This document shows, in pieces, positions 7,166 through 15,141 of a stretch of DNA of 64,000 nucleotides. Origin of the DNA: JAOPZW01 sp963707695 (GTDB lineage: Bacteria > Actinomycetota > Thermoleophilia > Solirubrobacterales > Solirubrobacteraceae). A program made the translations under genes and the position numbers. How positions within the stretch are numbered: the first letter of the stretch is position 1; each line of letters opens with the position of its first letter. The notes beneath the pieces were generated by a model. It saw only the letters and a program-made list of their open reading frames with translations. It ran no database searches and had not been told where the DNA came from. The DNA is taken from assembly GCA_963707695.1 (NCBI GenBank), contig CAVPQY010000004.1, positions 310,001-374,000 of the forward strand, in the 5' to 3' direction.

Positions 7166-7798
7166 TCAGTCGTCGCTGGGCGGCGGGCGGAAGACGATCC
7201 GCTTGACCTCCTCGGCGGTGCGCCCGCCGACCCGCAGCGCCGTCTGGAACCCCTCGGCGCCCAGCTCGCCCGCGTCGAGCGCGCGGCGCAGCGCGTTGAG
7301 CGCGGAGCGGTCCTCCTCGGCGACGTCGTCGCGCGAGGCCTCGAGCAGCACGAGGTGACGCGGCCGGCGCGAGCCGGCCGCCAGGCGCACGAACGGCTCG
7401 CGCTCCTCGGCCTCGAGGGAGTCGGCCAGCAGCACGACCGAGTCGCCCGCGGTCAGGCGCTTGGCCGCGGCCGCCTGCAGGAGCTCGCCGACGCGGTCCT
7501 CGAGCTCGGCGGCGTCGACGCGCCCTTCCAGCAGGCGGCGGACCCGGTCCCGCGACAGGATCGCGCCGCGGTCCTCGACGACGCGCTCGACGAAGCGGTC
7601 GCGGTCGGCCGCGGAGGGCGAGACGAGGACGAGCAGGCTGCCCGGCGCGTAGCGCAGGCGGTCGGCGGGCCGCAGGACGCGGCAGCGCACGGTGAGGTCG
7701 GCTGGCCGGGCCGGACCGCGGCGCGGGCGGTCCGAGGACCAGCCGCCGCGTTCGTCATCGGAGATCCTGATGCTCCGGGGGCCCGAGGAGGAGGACAT
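7166..7798 (-). CDS. PNKP/AAA-type kinase-like protein with degenerate Walker A
   Basis: The layout of this 210-residue protein follows the polynucleotide-kinase-like ATPases found in actinobacteria. A first strand LLVLVSPSAADRDRFVERV sits where the family has GxxGxGK[ST], and RGAILSRDRVRRLLEGR matches the 'SSDxxR' strand. A helix AAAAKRLTAGDSVVLLADS takes the place of the usual aarRLaaG..vVvDATn, and RHLVLLEASRDD follows. The Walker A Gly-Lys-Ser is absent (SPSAADRD), so ATP binding is unlikely. A C-terminal regulatory-looking helix and VKRIVFRPPPSDD end the protein. I read it as a non-catalytic paralogue; the relation is inferred from motif order only. Confidence 0.5.
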   Translation of the reverse strand: MSSSSGPRSIRISDDERGGWSSDRPRRGPARPADLTVRCRVLRPADRLRYAPGSLLVLVSPSAADRDRFVERVVEDRGAILSRDRVRRLLEGRVDAAELEDRVGELLQAAAAKRLTAGDSVVLLADSLEAEEREPFVRLAAGSRRPRHLVLLEASRDDVAEEDRSALNALRRALDAGELGAEGFQTALRVGGRTAEEVKRIVFRPPPSDD

Positions 7799-7859
7799 GC
7801 ACCCATCCTGACAGCCGCGCGCCGCGCCGCGAGCCTGCGCCCGGCCACCGGCCCGTGCC

Positions 7860-8111
7860 CTACCGGGGCGAGGGCCTCGCGGGCGGTGCGGCGACGAGCC
7901 GGACCTCGTCCCCCCGCGCGGTCACGACGTCGCCCGGGTGCAGCTGGCGCCCGCGGCGGACCTCGGGCTCGCCGTTGACGTGCACGGCGCCGCCGGCGAG
8001 CAGCGCGCGCGCCTCGCCCCCGGCGTCGACGAGCCCCGCGAGCTTGAGCAGCTGCCCCAGCCGGATGACCTCGCCGCGGATCGCGACCTCGCGGGGTGGC
8101 CGGGTGCCCAT
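7860..8111 (-). CDS. S4 RNA-binding domain protein
   Basis: This 83-residue protein is one S4 domain. The core IRLGQLLKLAGLVDAGGEAR, then LLAGGAVHVNGEPEVRRGRQ and LHPGDVVTARG, is the usual alpha-L fold that binds structured RNA. It resembles the small YbcJ/YaaA-type S4 proteins, whose RNA target is often rRNA or unknown. The start lies close to, and head-to-head with, the metallopeptidase gene. A Pro/Arg-rich tail (PPARPSPR) follows the domain. Confidence 0.75.
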   Translation of the reverse strand: MGTRPPREVAIRGEVIRLGQLLKLAGLVDAGGEARALLAGGAVHVNGEPEVRRGRQLHPGDVVTARGDEVRLVAAPPARPSPR

Positions 8112-8203
8112 CGGTCCCGTGTGCCCGGCTCCGCCCTCGGACGAACGCCGACGCCGCGCCCTCGCCGCTCACGCCGCCCGCCGCGGGCGCCGATGTCCCG
8201 GAG

Positions 8204-8914
8204 GTGCCCCCGGCCGGCCGCCTCCTCGTCGCGCTGCTCGTCGCCGTCTGCGTCGCCGGAGCGCTGCGCGCCTCCCGGCCCGCGGCCGCCGGCTCGCGGA
8301 CGGCTGCGCTCGCGGAGGTCGACGGCGCGCGCTACCGGATGCCCGGTGCCGGCTCGTCCGCGGCGGGCGCACACGCGCTGCCGGTGAGCGTGGAGCAGGC
8401 GCCCCTGACCTTCGACGCGAGCGTGGCGGCGGCCGATCGCGCGGCCGTCCTGGGCGCGATCGCCGGCGCGCGCCCCGAGGCGCAGCGGCTCATCGGCCTG
8501 GTGGACGGCCTCGTCGACGTCCACGTCGGGCCGGCCGGCCCCGGCGCCGTCGGGGTCACCCGGGTCGGGGGCGCCCGCTTCGACATGACGCTCGACCTCG
8601 CCCGGGTGAGCGCGCAGCTCGGGCCACGCGGGATCACGCGCCTCGTGCTGCACGAGCTCGCCCACGTGGTCGACCACGCGCTGCTCGGCGACGAGCTCGT
8701 CGCCCGCCTCGATGCGGGGATCCCGGGCGGCTGGGGGTGCGAGGGCGGCATGACCGGCGCCTGCACGGAGCGCGAGGAGCGCTTCGCCGAGAGCTTCGCG
8801 AAGTGGGCCAGCGGCGACCTCGGCGTCGACCTCTCGATCGGCTACCGCGTCCCCCCGCCCGGTCCGTCGCTCGAGGCATGGGGCGCGCCGCTGGCCGCCC
8901 TCGCCGCCGGCTGA
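8204..8914 (+). CDS. Exported HExxH zinc metallopeptidase-like protein
   Basis: The GTG at 8204 was chosen because it places a signal segment (GRLLVALLVAVCVAGALRAS) at the N-terminus; a longer frame from 8096 would overlap the S4 gene. The mature part contains the zinc motif LVLHELAHVVDHALL (HExxH plus a third His). Further on is CTEREERFAESFAKWA, whose Glu residues may complete the site. Two Cys (GCEGGMTGACTE) probably form a disulphide. The protein resembles small extracytoplasmic HExxH proteins of unknown substrate. The start is uncertain within the first 40 codons. Confidence 0.65.
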   Translation: MPPAGRLLVALLVAVCVAGALRASRPAAAGSRTAALAEVDGARYRMPGAGSSAAGAHALPVSVEQAPLTFDASVAAADRAAVLGAIAGARPEAQRLIGLVDGLVDVHVGPAGPGAVGVTRVGGARFDMTLDLARVSAQLGPRGITRLVLHELAHVVDHALLGDELVARLDAGIPGGWGCEGGMTGACTEREERFAESFAKWASGDLGVDLSIGYRVPPPGPSLEAWGAPLAALAAG

Positions 8915-8988
8915 CGGACGACGCCCGCCGGGGCCCCGTGGAGCCGAGGCCCCGGAGGGGTGCGCCTCCACGGCGACCGCCGCGCCGG

Positions 8989-8994
8989 TAGCGT
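8989..8994 (+). promoter_or_regulatory. -10-like TAGCGT for the ABC-F gene
   Basis: TAGCGT lies ten bases upstream of the ATG at 9005. A leaderless or nearly leaderless transcript is implied. Confidence 0.35.
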
Positions 8995-9004
8995 CGACCG
9001 TGGC

Positions 9005-10660
9005 ATGTCCTCGATCGTCGCCACCGGCCTCGCCTACGCCCACCCGGGGGGCGACCTCCTCTTCAGCGACGTCTCCTTCAAGGTGGCGCCCGGCGACCAC
9101 GCCGCGCTCGTCGGCGCCAACGGCGTCGGCAAGAGCACGCTCCTGCGCTGCCTGGCCGGCGACCTGCCGCTCGACGAGGGTGAGGTCGCGCTCGGTGCGC
9201 GCCACGTCCTCATGCGCCAGGACGTGGGCCTCGACGGCGACGTGCGGACGGTCCGCGAGCTGCTGCTCGACCTCGCCCCGGGCGGCCTGCGCGCGGCGGG
9301 GACGGCGATGCTCCGGGCCGAGCGCGACCTCGACGCCGGCGCCGACCCGGCCGAGGCCGGGATGGCGCTCGGCGAGGCGATCGCGACGTGGTCGGAGCTG
9401 GGCGGCTACGAGCTCGAGGGCCGGTGGGACGCGGCCGCGCGGGCGATCGTCGGCGCGGGCTTCGACGAGGTCGGCACCCGCCGCGCCGACGAGCTCTCGG
9501 GGGGCGAGCGCAAGCAGCTCGTGCTCGAGCTCGTCTTCACCGCCGACGCCGACGTGCTGCTGCTCGACGAGCCCGACAACTTCCTCGACGTGCCGGCCAA
9601 GCGCCGCCTGGAGCGGCGCATCGCGGCGTCGCCGAAGACGATCCTCATCATCAGCCACGACCGCGAGCTCCTGGCCAACGCGACGCGCACGACCGTCACG
9701 CTCGAGGGCGCCGGCGCCTGGGTCCACGGCGGGTCCTACGCGACCTACCCCGAGGCCCGCGCGCACCGCCAGGAGCTCCTGGGCGACGCGCTGCGGCGCT
9801 GGAAGGAGGAGGAGCGACGGCTCTTCCGCTACTTCAAGCTCCTCAAGGAGCGCGCCCGGTACGCGCCCGACTTCGCGAAGAAGGCCGATGCCGCGGAGTC
9901 GCGCTGGGAGCGCTTCGTCGCCGCGGGGCCGCCCCCGCCGCCCGTCGTCGACCAGCACATCAGGGTCCGCCTGCGCGGCGCCGACAGCGCGCGCCGCGTC
10001 CTGGACCTGCGCGCGGTCGCGCTGCCCGGCCTGGTGAGGCCCTTCTCCGACGAGGTGCACTTCGGCGAGCGCCTCGGGCTCATCGGCCCCAACGGGACGG
10101 GCAAGACGCATCTCGTCCGCCTGCTCTCCGGGGACCCCGTCGAGCACGAGGGCGAGGTCGTCGTCGGCCCGCGCGTCTCGCCCGGGCACTTCACGCAGCT
10201 CAACGCGCGCGACGACCTGGCCGGGCAGGTCGTCCTCGACGTCCTCGTCGCCCGCCTGGGCAACGTGCAGGCCGCCATGGGGGCGCTGGCCCGCTACGGC
10301 CTGGCCGACGCGGCGCGCCGGACCGTCGAGACCCTCTCGGGCGGCCAGAAGGCGCGCCTGGAGATCCTCTGCCTGGAGGTGGAGGGCCACAACCTGCTGC
10401 TCCTCGACGAGCCGACGGACAACCTCGACCTCGACAGCGCCGACGCCCTGGAGCAGGCGCTCGAGGGGTTCGAGGGCACGGTCGTCGCGGTCTCCCACGA
10501 CCGCCACTTCCTGCGCGGGCTGGACCGCTTCTGGCTCCTGGACCGCGAGGGCGACGTCACGGTGCTGCCGGACGCGCGCGCGGCGCTCGAGGCCGTCGCG
10601 ACCGACGGGCGGGTGGCCGCACCCCGGGCCACCGGGTCGCCCCCCGCGCTGCGCCGGTAG
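9005..10660 (+). CDS. ABC-F family ATPase (translation factor / resistance type)
   Basis: This 551-residue soluble protein has two ABC domains and no membrane segments. Domain one has Walker A GANGVGKSTLL, signature LSGGERKQ and Walker B VLLLDEPDNFLD. Domain two has GPNGTGKTHLV, LSGGQKAR and LLLLDEPTDNLD. The linker between them (roughly residues 250-340) is helical and charged (LRRWKEEERRLFRYFKLLKE), as in ABC-F proteins. These act on the ribosomal E site, either regulating translation (EttA-like) or protecting against antibiotics. The second P-loop ends in GKTH rather than GKST. Which ABC-F subgroup this belongs to needs a tree. Confidence 0.85.
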   Translation: MSSIVATGLAYAHPGGDLLFSDVSFKVAPGDHAALVGANGVGKSTLLRCLAGDLPLDEGEVALGARHVLMRQDVGLDGDVRTVRELLLDLAPGGLRAAGTAMLRAERDLDAGADPAEAGMALGEAIATWSELGGYELEGRWDAAARAIVGAGFDEVGTRRADELSGGERKQLVLELVFTADADVLLLDEPDNFLDVPAKRRLERRIAASPKTILIISHDRELLANATRTTVTLEGAGAWVHGGSYATYPEARAHRQELLGDALRRWKEEERRLFRYFKLLKERARYAPDFAKKADAAESRWERFVAAGPPPPPVVDQHIRVRLRGADSARRVLDLRAVALPGLVRPFSDEVHFGERLGLIGPNGTGKTHLVRLLSGDPVEHEGEVVVGPRVSPGHFTQLNARDDLAGQVVLDVLVARLGNVQAAMGALARYGLADAARRTVETLSGGQKARLEILCLEVEGHNLLLLDEPTDNLDLDSADALEQALEGFEGTVVAVSHDRHFLRGLDRFWLLDREGDVTVLPDARAALEAVATDGRVAAPRATGSPPALRR

Positions 10661-10702
10661 GCCGTAGCCACCGGCGCGCGGCGGGGCGCCACCCTCGGGG
10701 AC

Positions 10703-10990
10703 ATGCTCTCCGCCCTTTCGCCCACCATCCGCGCCGCCACCGACCAGGACGTCGGCGCCCGGCGGCTCGCGGGCCCCGTGCTCGTGGCCGAGCGCCGCGG
10801 CGTCCCCCTCGCCGCGCTCTCCATGGCCGACGGCCAGACCGTCACCGACCCGTTCCACCCCGCGCCCGCCGCCCTCGTGGCGCTGCGGGTGCGCGCCGGG
10901 GCGCTCAGCGCCGTCCGCCGGCGCCCGCAGCTGCGCGACCGGCTCCGCGCCGGCGTGCGCATCGCGCCCGTCCCCGCAACCGCCGCCTAG
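10703..10990 (+). CDS. Small hypothetical protein (95 aa)
   Basis: The sequence (LAGPVLVAERRGVPLAALSM, then ADGQTVTDPFHPAPAALVAL and LRVRAGALSAVRRRPQL) has the look of a short actinobacterial family I have seen without a functional name. It consists of two short beta strands, a 'DPF.P' turn and a helix ending in basic residues. There is no signal peptide. It lies 42 bases after the ABC-F gene in the same direction and may share its transcript. A strong hairpin follows its stop. Confidence 0.5.
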   Translation: MLSALSPTIRAATDQDVGARRLAGPVLVAERRGVPLAALSMADGQTVTDPFHPAPAALVALRVRAGALSAVRRRPQLRDRLRAGVRIAPVPATAA

Positions 10991-11004
10991 CCGGGCGCTG
11001 CGCC

Positions 11005-11036
11005 GGGCCGCCGCGCGCCGTCGGCGCGGCGGGCCC
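11005..11036 (+). terminator. Strong hairpin after the ABC-F / 95-aa pair
   Basis: The arms at 11005-11016 and 11024-11036 are complementary over about 12 pairs with one bulged G, around a seven-base loop. No T-tract follows, as is usual for actinobacterial terminators. It sits 15 bases after the stop at 10990. Confidence 0.55.
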
Positions 11037-11091
11037 CGCGCCGCGCCGTCCGCGGGGCGGCTCCAGCCCCGGTGCTTCCGGCGGTCCGACG

Positions 11092-11097
11092 TACGAT
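11092..11097 (+). promoter_or_regulatory. Leaderless-type -10 (TACGAT) for the 201-aa gene
   Basis: TACGAT lies six bases before the ATG at 11104. Confidence 0.4.
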
Positions 11098-11103
11098 GGC
11101 CCC

Positions 11104-11709
11104 ATGGCCCTCGAGACGCTGGACGAGCACGCCCTCGGCCTGACCTGGGTCCTCGACGACCCGCTGAGGCGGGCGTCGCACGCCCTCGCCGACGCGGGCC
11201 GGGTGTGGCTCGTCGACCCGGTGGACGAGCCGGAGGCGCTCGAGCGGGCGGCGGCGCTGGGCACGCCGCAGGCGGTCCTGCAGCTCCTGGACCGCCACAA
11301 CCGCGACAACGCGGCGATCGCGGCGCGCCTGGGCGTGCCGTTGCTGCGCCTGCCGGAGGACGTGCCCGGCGCACCCTTCGCCCCCTTCGGGGTGCTGCGC
11401 GTCCCGGGGTGGAAGGAGGTCGCGCTGTGGTGGCCGGCGCGCCGGGGCCTGGTCGTGGCCGAGGGGGTCGGCACGAACGAGATCTACGCGATCGGCGACG
11501 GGCCGGTCGGCGTGCACCCGATGCTGCGCCTCTTCCCGCCGCGCGTCCTGGGCGGCTACGACCCGGAGCACCTCCTCGTCGGCCACGGCGAGCCCGTGCA
11601 CGGTCCCGAGGCGTCGACGGCCCTCAAGGCCGCGCTCGCGCGCTCGCGCCGCGACGTGCCCAGGCTGCTGACCCGCCTCCCCGCGCTCGCACGGGCGGCG
11701 CGGTCCTAG
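11104..11709 (+). CDS. Hypothetical protein with MBL-like layout but no metal motif
   Basis: The segment order in this 201-residue protein recalls a metallo-beta-lactamase fold: an opening strand LGLTWVLDDPLRRASHALAD, then RVWLVDPVDEP, LLDRHNRDNAAIAARLGVPL, WKEVALWWPARRGLVVAEGV and LLVGHGEPVHG. No HxHxDH motif is present; DRHNRDN stands in that place. The WKEVALWWP and GVHPMLRLFPP motifs look strongly conserved and may define an actinobacterial family. The following gene at 11723-12388 is a canonical MBL hydrolase on the other strand. The function is unknown, and the relation to MBL is inference from pattern only. Confidence 0.55.
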   Translation: MALETLDEHALGLTWVLDDPLRRASHALADAGRVWLVDPVDEPEALERAAALGTPQAVLQLLDRHNRDNAAIAARLGVPLLRLPEDVPGAPFAPFGVLRVPGWKEVALWWPARRGLVVAEGVGTNEIYAIGDGPVGVHPMLRLFPPRVLGGYDPEHLLVGHGEPVHGPEASTALKAALARSRRDVPRLLTRLPALARAARS

Positions 11710-11722
11710 CGCGCCCCGGCGC

Positions 11723-12388
11723 TCAGGACGCCTTCGCGATCGCGGCGTCCATGGCGGCGCCGGGCTGCTCGACGACCTGGCCGTGGCCGGGTGCCAGCCG
11801 CGCCGGGTCCAGCGCCCGCAGGGCGCGCGCGCTCTCGAGCGCGGTCGGCCGGTGCCACGTGGCGAGGCCCGGGAGCGGGAAGCGCGGGTTCGGCTTGGCC
11901 GAGGTGGCCACGCCGCCGAGGGTCGAGTAGGCGTCGCCGCAGTAGAGGGTGTGGTCGCGCACGTCGAGGAACGCGACGTGGCCCGGGGTGTGCCCGGGCG
12001 CTGCGACGACCTCCAGCGAGCCGATGCGGTCCCCCGCCTCGACCGTGCGCGTCGGCCGCGTCTCGGCGCCCGGGTAGGAGCCGCGCAGCTTCCCGGGCTC
12101 CCCGGGATCGAGGACCTTCTCCTTGGCCAGCAGCCGCGCGTCGCGGCCCGAGATCAGGACCTCCACGCCGGGCAGCGCGCCGGCCAGGTCGTCGAGCGAG
12201 CCGACGTGGTCGCCGTGGGCGTGGGTCAGCGCGATGCGGACGATGGGTCGCCCGAGCGCCTCGGCGGCGGAGCGGACCGCCTTGCCGCTGCGCGGGAGCA
12301 TCGTGTCGACGAGCGTCAGCCCGTCGTCCTCCTCGACGAGGTAGGCGTTGACCAGGCCGAGGCGGGAGATCCGGTGCGGGGCGGGCAT
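11723..12388 (-). CDS. MBL-fold metallo-hydrolase
   Basis: The 221-residue protein is canonical. The metal motif is LTHAHGDHVGSLDDL (HxHxDH, about residues 54-68). Further metal ligands come from PGHTPGHVAFLD and DAYSTLGG, and the last His from APGHGQVV. The N-terminal part (RISRLGLVNAYLVEEDDGLT and LVDTMLPRSG) is typical of small soluble hydrolases in the glyoxalase-II-like group. The substrate cannot be read from sequence. The ATG at 12388 has TAGGGT seven bases upstream, so the mRNA is probably leaderless. It converges on the previous gene with a 13-base gap. Confidence 0.8.
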   Translation of the reverse strand: MPAPHRISRLGLVNAYLVEEDDGLTLVDTMLPRSGKAVRSAAEALGRPIVRIALTHAHGDHVGSLDDLAGALPGVEVLISGRDARLLAKEKVLDPGEPGKLRGSYPGAETRPTRTVEAGDRIGSLEVVAAPGHTPGHVAFLDVRDHTLYCGDAYSTLGGVATSAKPNPRFPLPGLATWHRPTALESARALRALDPARLAPGHGQVVEQPGAAMDAAIAKAS

Positions 12389-12395
12389 GGGCCAG

Positions 12396-12401
12396 ACCCT
12401 A
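12396..12401 (-). promoter_or_regulatory. Leaderless-type -10 (TAGGGT) for the MBL gene
   Basis: TAGGGT on the minus strand ends seven bases before the ATG at 12388. Confidence 0.4.
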
Positions 12402-12451
12402 TGCCCGCCCCGCCGGAGTGGGCCGGCCCGTGGCCGGCCCGCCGGCCCGAG

Positions 12452-13189
12452 CTAGCTCGTGGCCGGCCCGTCGGCGTCCGGCGCCGGCGGCGCGTCCTGC
12501 GCGTCGTCCTCGGGGTCCTCGGCGTCCTGCGCGTCCTCGGCGAGGATGCGGTAGATGCCTCGGCGGGCCTCGGTGAGCAGGCGCTTGGCCTCCCCCACCT
12601 GGGCGTCGGTGCCGGCGTGGGCCACCTGCAGGACGGCGGCGGCGAGCTGTCCGACGAGGTCGCGGAGCTCGATGAGCCCCTCCCCGCCCTCGCCCGCCAT
12701 CGCCTTCCACGGCGTCCCGAGGCGCTCGCGGTGCTCCTCGACGTAGCGGCTTCCCTCGTCGGTCAGCCGGAACGAGCGGCGCCCGTCGGTCTCCTCGGAC
12801 CGGACGAGGCCCTCGTCCTCGAGCTGGGCCAGCGCCGGGTAGACGGCGCCGGGGCTCGGCTGCCACATCCCGCCGCTGCGCTCGGCCAGCTCCTGGATGA
12901 GCTGGTAGCCGTTGCGCGGCTCCTCCGCGAGGAGCACGAGCAGCGCGGCGCGGACGTCACCGCGCCGGGCGCGGCGCCGGCCGCGGCCACGGGGGCCGCC
13001 GCCCGGGCCGCCCGGCCCGAAGCCGCCGCCCCAGTACTGGGCCCGCCCACCCCCGCCCCATGGGCCGCCCCACGGGCCGCCCGGGCCGGGACCCGGGCCC
13101 CGGTGCTTGGTCATGGCCCTCCACCCGGGAGGACCGTGGTGCCCGCAGCGGCCTTGGCCCGGCTGCGGGAGCGCATGCGCATGTCGCAT
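12452..13189 (-). CDS. PadR-family transcriptional regulator
   Basis: The start at 13189 is fixed by an AAAGGAG ribosome-binding site nine bases upstream. Residues about 25-75 are a Gly/Pro-rich extension (PGPGPGGPWGGPWGGGGRAQ). The PadR winged helix follows: DVRAALLVLLAEEPRNGYQL, then GGMWQPSPGAVYPALAQLED and EGLVRSEETDGRRSFRLTDE. The C-terminal half (VGQLAAAVLQVAHAGTDAQV) is the dimerisation helix, and an acidic tail ends the protein. PadR proteins repress transporters or stress genes and often their own gene. A perfect palindrome over the promoter suggests autoregulation. The target may also be a divergent gene, but the DUF6909-like gene starts 207 bases away. Confidence 0.85.
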   Translation of the reverse strand: MRHAHALPQPGQGRCGHHGPPGWRAMTKHRGPGPGPGGPWGGPWGGGGRAQYWGGGFGPGGPGGGPRGRGRRRARRGDVRAALLVLLAEEPRNGYQLIQELAERSGGMWQPSPGAVYPALAQLEDEGLVRSEETDGRRSFRLTDEGSRYVEEHRERLGTPWKAMAGEGGEGLIELRDLVGQLAAAVLQVAHAGTDAQVGEAKRLLTEARRGIYRILAEDAQDAEDPEDDAQDAPPAPDADGPATS

Positions 13190-13226
13190 GGCGTTCTCCT
13201 TTCGAACGATGTACCTGACGAACATC

Positions 13227-13255
13227 ACGATATATCGTTGACGCATCGTTGTCAA
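13227..13255 (-). promoter_or_regulatory. padR promoter with overlapping palindromic operator
   Basis: On the minus strand TTGACA (13250-13255) and TATATC (13229-13234) are separated by 15 bases, giving a good sigma70-type promoter. The perfect 12-base palindrome ACGATATATCGT (13227-13238) covers the -10. A second, looser dyad ATGT...ACAT (13209-13225) lies just downstream. Both are AT-rich islands in very GC-rich DNA, as expected of a PadR operator. Confidence 0.6.
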
Positions 13256-13395
13256 CGGGGACCGGAGCGGACCGCGCCGGCAGGACAGACGGCGAGCGCC
13301 GCGGCGGTCGCGAGGCGGCGGCGCCCGAGCGTGGCTTCCGGTCGCACGCGCCAAGCGCGAGCGTCGGCGCGCCCGGCTGCGAGAATGCCCGGCGC

Positions 13396-15141
13396 ATGGC
13401 CGTGCCCCGCCTCCCCGCCCCCGCCGAGCCCGCTCCCCTCGCCCGGCGCGGCGTCGGGCAGCTCTCCGACGAGGTCGAGCTCTACCAGCGCACGTACACC
13501 ACCCTCCTGCGCTCGTCGGGCGAGACGCGCCTGCGCATCCTCGAGCCCTCCCACGCCGCGATGCGCTCCAGCCTGCACGCCCACGCGGGCGAGCCCGAGC
13601 CCGACCTCGGCGCCTTCCTCTACGCGCTGCACCGCCTCCCCCAGGGCGTCTGGAGCACCGCCGTCGTGGTCATGGGCCAGGACAAGCGCGACTTCGTCCG
13701 AGGCGGCCTGGGCGACATCGAGCGCTGGACGCCGGTCGAGGCGGCCGCCCGCCGCCGGCGCTGGTTCGACTCCGGCGACGGCACGATGGCGGTGCTGCTG
13801 GCCTCGATGTCGGACCTCGACGACCTGCTGCCGACGCTCGTCGCCTACCAGATCGAGTGGAACAAGCTCGCGACGCTGGCCCGCGTCGCGGGTGTCCGCC
13901 CCGACGACGAGGACCTCGACCCGGAGGCGCTGGCCGCGACGATCGGCGGCACCGCCTCGGACTGGGGACGCGTCGACGTGGCGTGGCCCGGCGGCCTGGC
14001 GACCTTCCTCGGCGCGGTGCTCGGGCACCGCATGAACCTCCGGATCCGGATGCTCGGCGGCTCGCACGCGGGCTACGCCCGCCTGACGCGCCGGTGGTGG
14101 CTGCCCGTGCGCCGGTGCCTCGACGACGTCGGCCTCGGCGACGCGCCGGTCTACTTCGTCTCCTCGAACACGCACTCGCTCGTCAACCTCCTCACGGGCA
14201 CCGCGCGCGAGCTCGAGGACGAGGTCGTCGCCCACGTCGAGCGCGAGGGCCCCGAGGACCTGCGCGAGGAGCTCCACCGCCTCCAGGACGGCCGGACCGA
14301 GGGCTCGTGGGAGAACTTCCTCTACTACGGCGCGCGCGGGCTGTTCGCCGGCCTCCCCGAGGACAGTCCGGCGTGGCGGCGCCGCGTGGAGCGCGAGCGC
14401 GAGACCGGCATCCGCCACCTGGGCTCCCGGACCGCGCTGCGCGTGTCGGCGCAGATCATGGACCTCTCGCGCCTGGACCCCGCCGGGCTGGACCCGAGGC
14501 TCGGCGACGTCGACCCCGCCCGCCTGGCCGCCTCCGACGCGGTGATCCTCAACATCGAGTACCCGCTCGGGCTCGCGGCCTTCAACATCCTGCGCGAGGT
14601 GTCCGTCGGCCTCGACGAGCTCCGCGGGGCCTACGTCCTGGGCAAGGCGGCCACGCTGAACGCCGACGTCGGCGACGTCCTCATCTCGAGCGTCATCCAC
14701 GACGAGCACTCGGGTTCGACCTACTGGCTCGACAACGCCTTCTCCTTCGACGACATCGCGCCGTTCCTCGTCTTCGGCTCGGGCCTGGACAACCAGCGCG
14801 CGGTGACGGTGAAGTCGACCTTCCTGCAGAACCGGGAGTACCTCGACTTCTACTACCGGGAGAACTACACGGTGGTCGAGATGGAGGCCGGCCCGTTCTG
14901 CAACGCCGTCTACGAGATCGGCGACCCCGACCGCTACCCGGTCGACGAGGCCGTGAACTTCTCGAAGCTGCCGCTCGACTTCGGGATCATCCACTACGCG
15001 TCCGACACGCCCTACACGCAGGCCCGCACGCTCGGCGCGCGCGGCCTCTCCTACTACGGGATGGACTCGACGTACGCCTCGTCGCTGGCGATCCTGCGGC
15101 GGGTGCTGACCCTCGAGGGCGTCATCGACCCCGCGCGGTGA
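13396..15141 (+). CDS. DUF6909-like protein with nucleoside-phosphorylase-like region
   Basis: This 581-residue cytoplasmic protein begins with helical segments (LSDEVELYQRTYTTLLRSSG). A central region follows (YFVSSNTHSLVNLLTGTARE), and the C-terminal third has AYVLGKAATLNADVGDVLIS, VFGSGLDNQRAVTVKSTFL and YTVVEMEAGPFCNAVYE. The 'GDVLIS' and 'VEMEAG' motifs are those of purine nucleoside phosphorylase / MTA-nucleosidase folds, where the Met-Glu binds ribose. I recall such proteins as DUF6909, without an assigned reaction; that name is from memory. The SDR gene overlaps its stop (GTGA), so the two are co-translated. The substrate may be a nucleoside or sugar acted on by the SDR. Confidence 0.6.
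   Translation: MAVPRLPAPAEPAPLARRGVGQLSDEVELYQRTYTTLLRSSGETRLRILEPSHAAMRSSLHAHAGEPEPDLGAFLYALHRLPQGVWSTAVVVMGQDKRDFVRGGLGDIERWTPVEAAARRRRWFDSGDGTMAVLLASMSDLDDLLPTLVAYQIEWNKLATLARVAGVRPDDEDLDPEALAATIGGTASDWGRVDVAWPGGLATFLGAVLGHRMNLRIRMLGGSHAGYARLTRRWWLPVRRCLDDVGLGDAPVYFVSSNTHSLVNLLTGTARELEDEVVAHVEREGPEDLREELHRLQDGRTEGSWENFLYYGARGLFAGLPEDSPAWRRRVERERETGIRHLGSRTALRVSAQIMDLSRLDPAGLDPRLGDVDPARLAASDAVILNIEYPLGLAAFNILREVSVGLDELRGAYVLGKAATLNADVGDVLISSVIHDEHSGSTYWLDNAFSFDDIAPFLVFGSGLDNQRAVTVKSTFLQNREYLDFYYRENYTVVEMEAGPFCNAVYEIGDPDRYPVDEAVNFSKLPLDFGIIHYASDTPYTQARTLGARGLSYYGMDSTYASSLAILRRVLTLEGVIDPAR

Noticed and set aside
8096..8914. Start of the metallopeptidase at 8096
   Set aside because: It adds 36 low-complexity residues ahead of the signal peptide and overlaps the start of the S4 gene on the other strand.
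13249..13396. Upstream extension of the DUF6909-like gene to 13249
   Set aside because: The extra 49 residues are Arg/Gly/Ala-rich, lie over the padR promoter and start, and do not look like protein.
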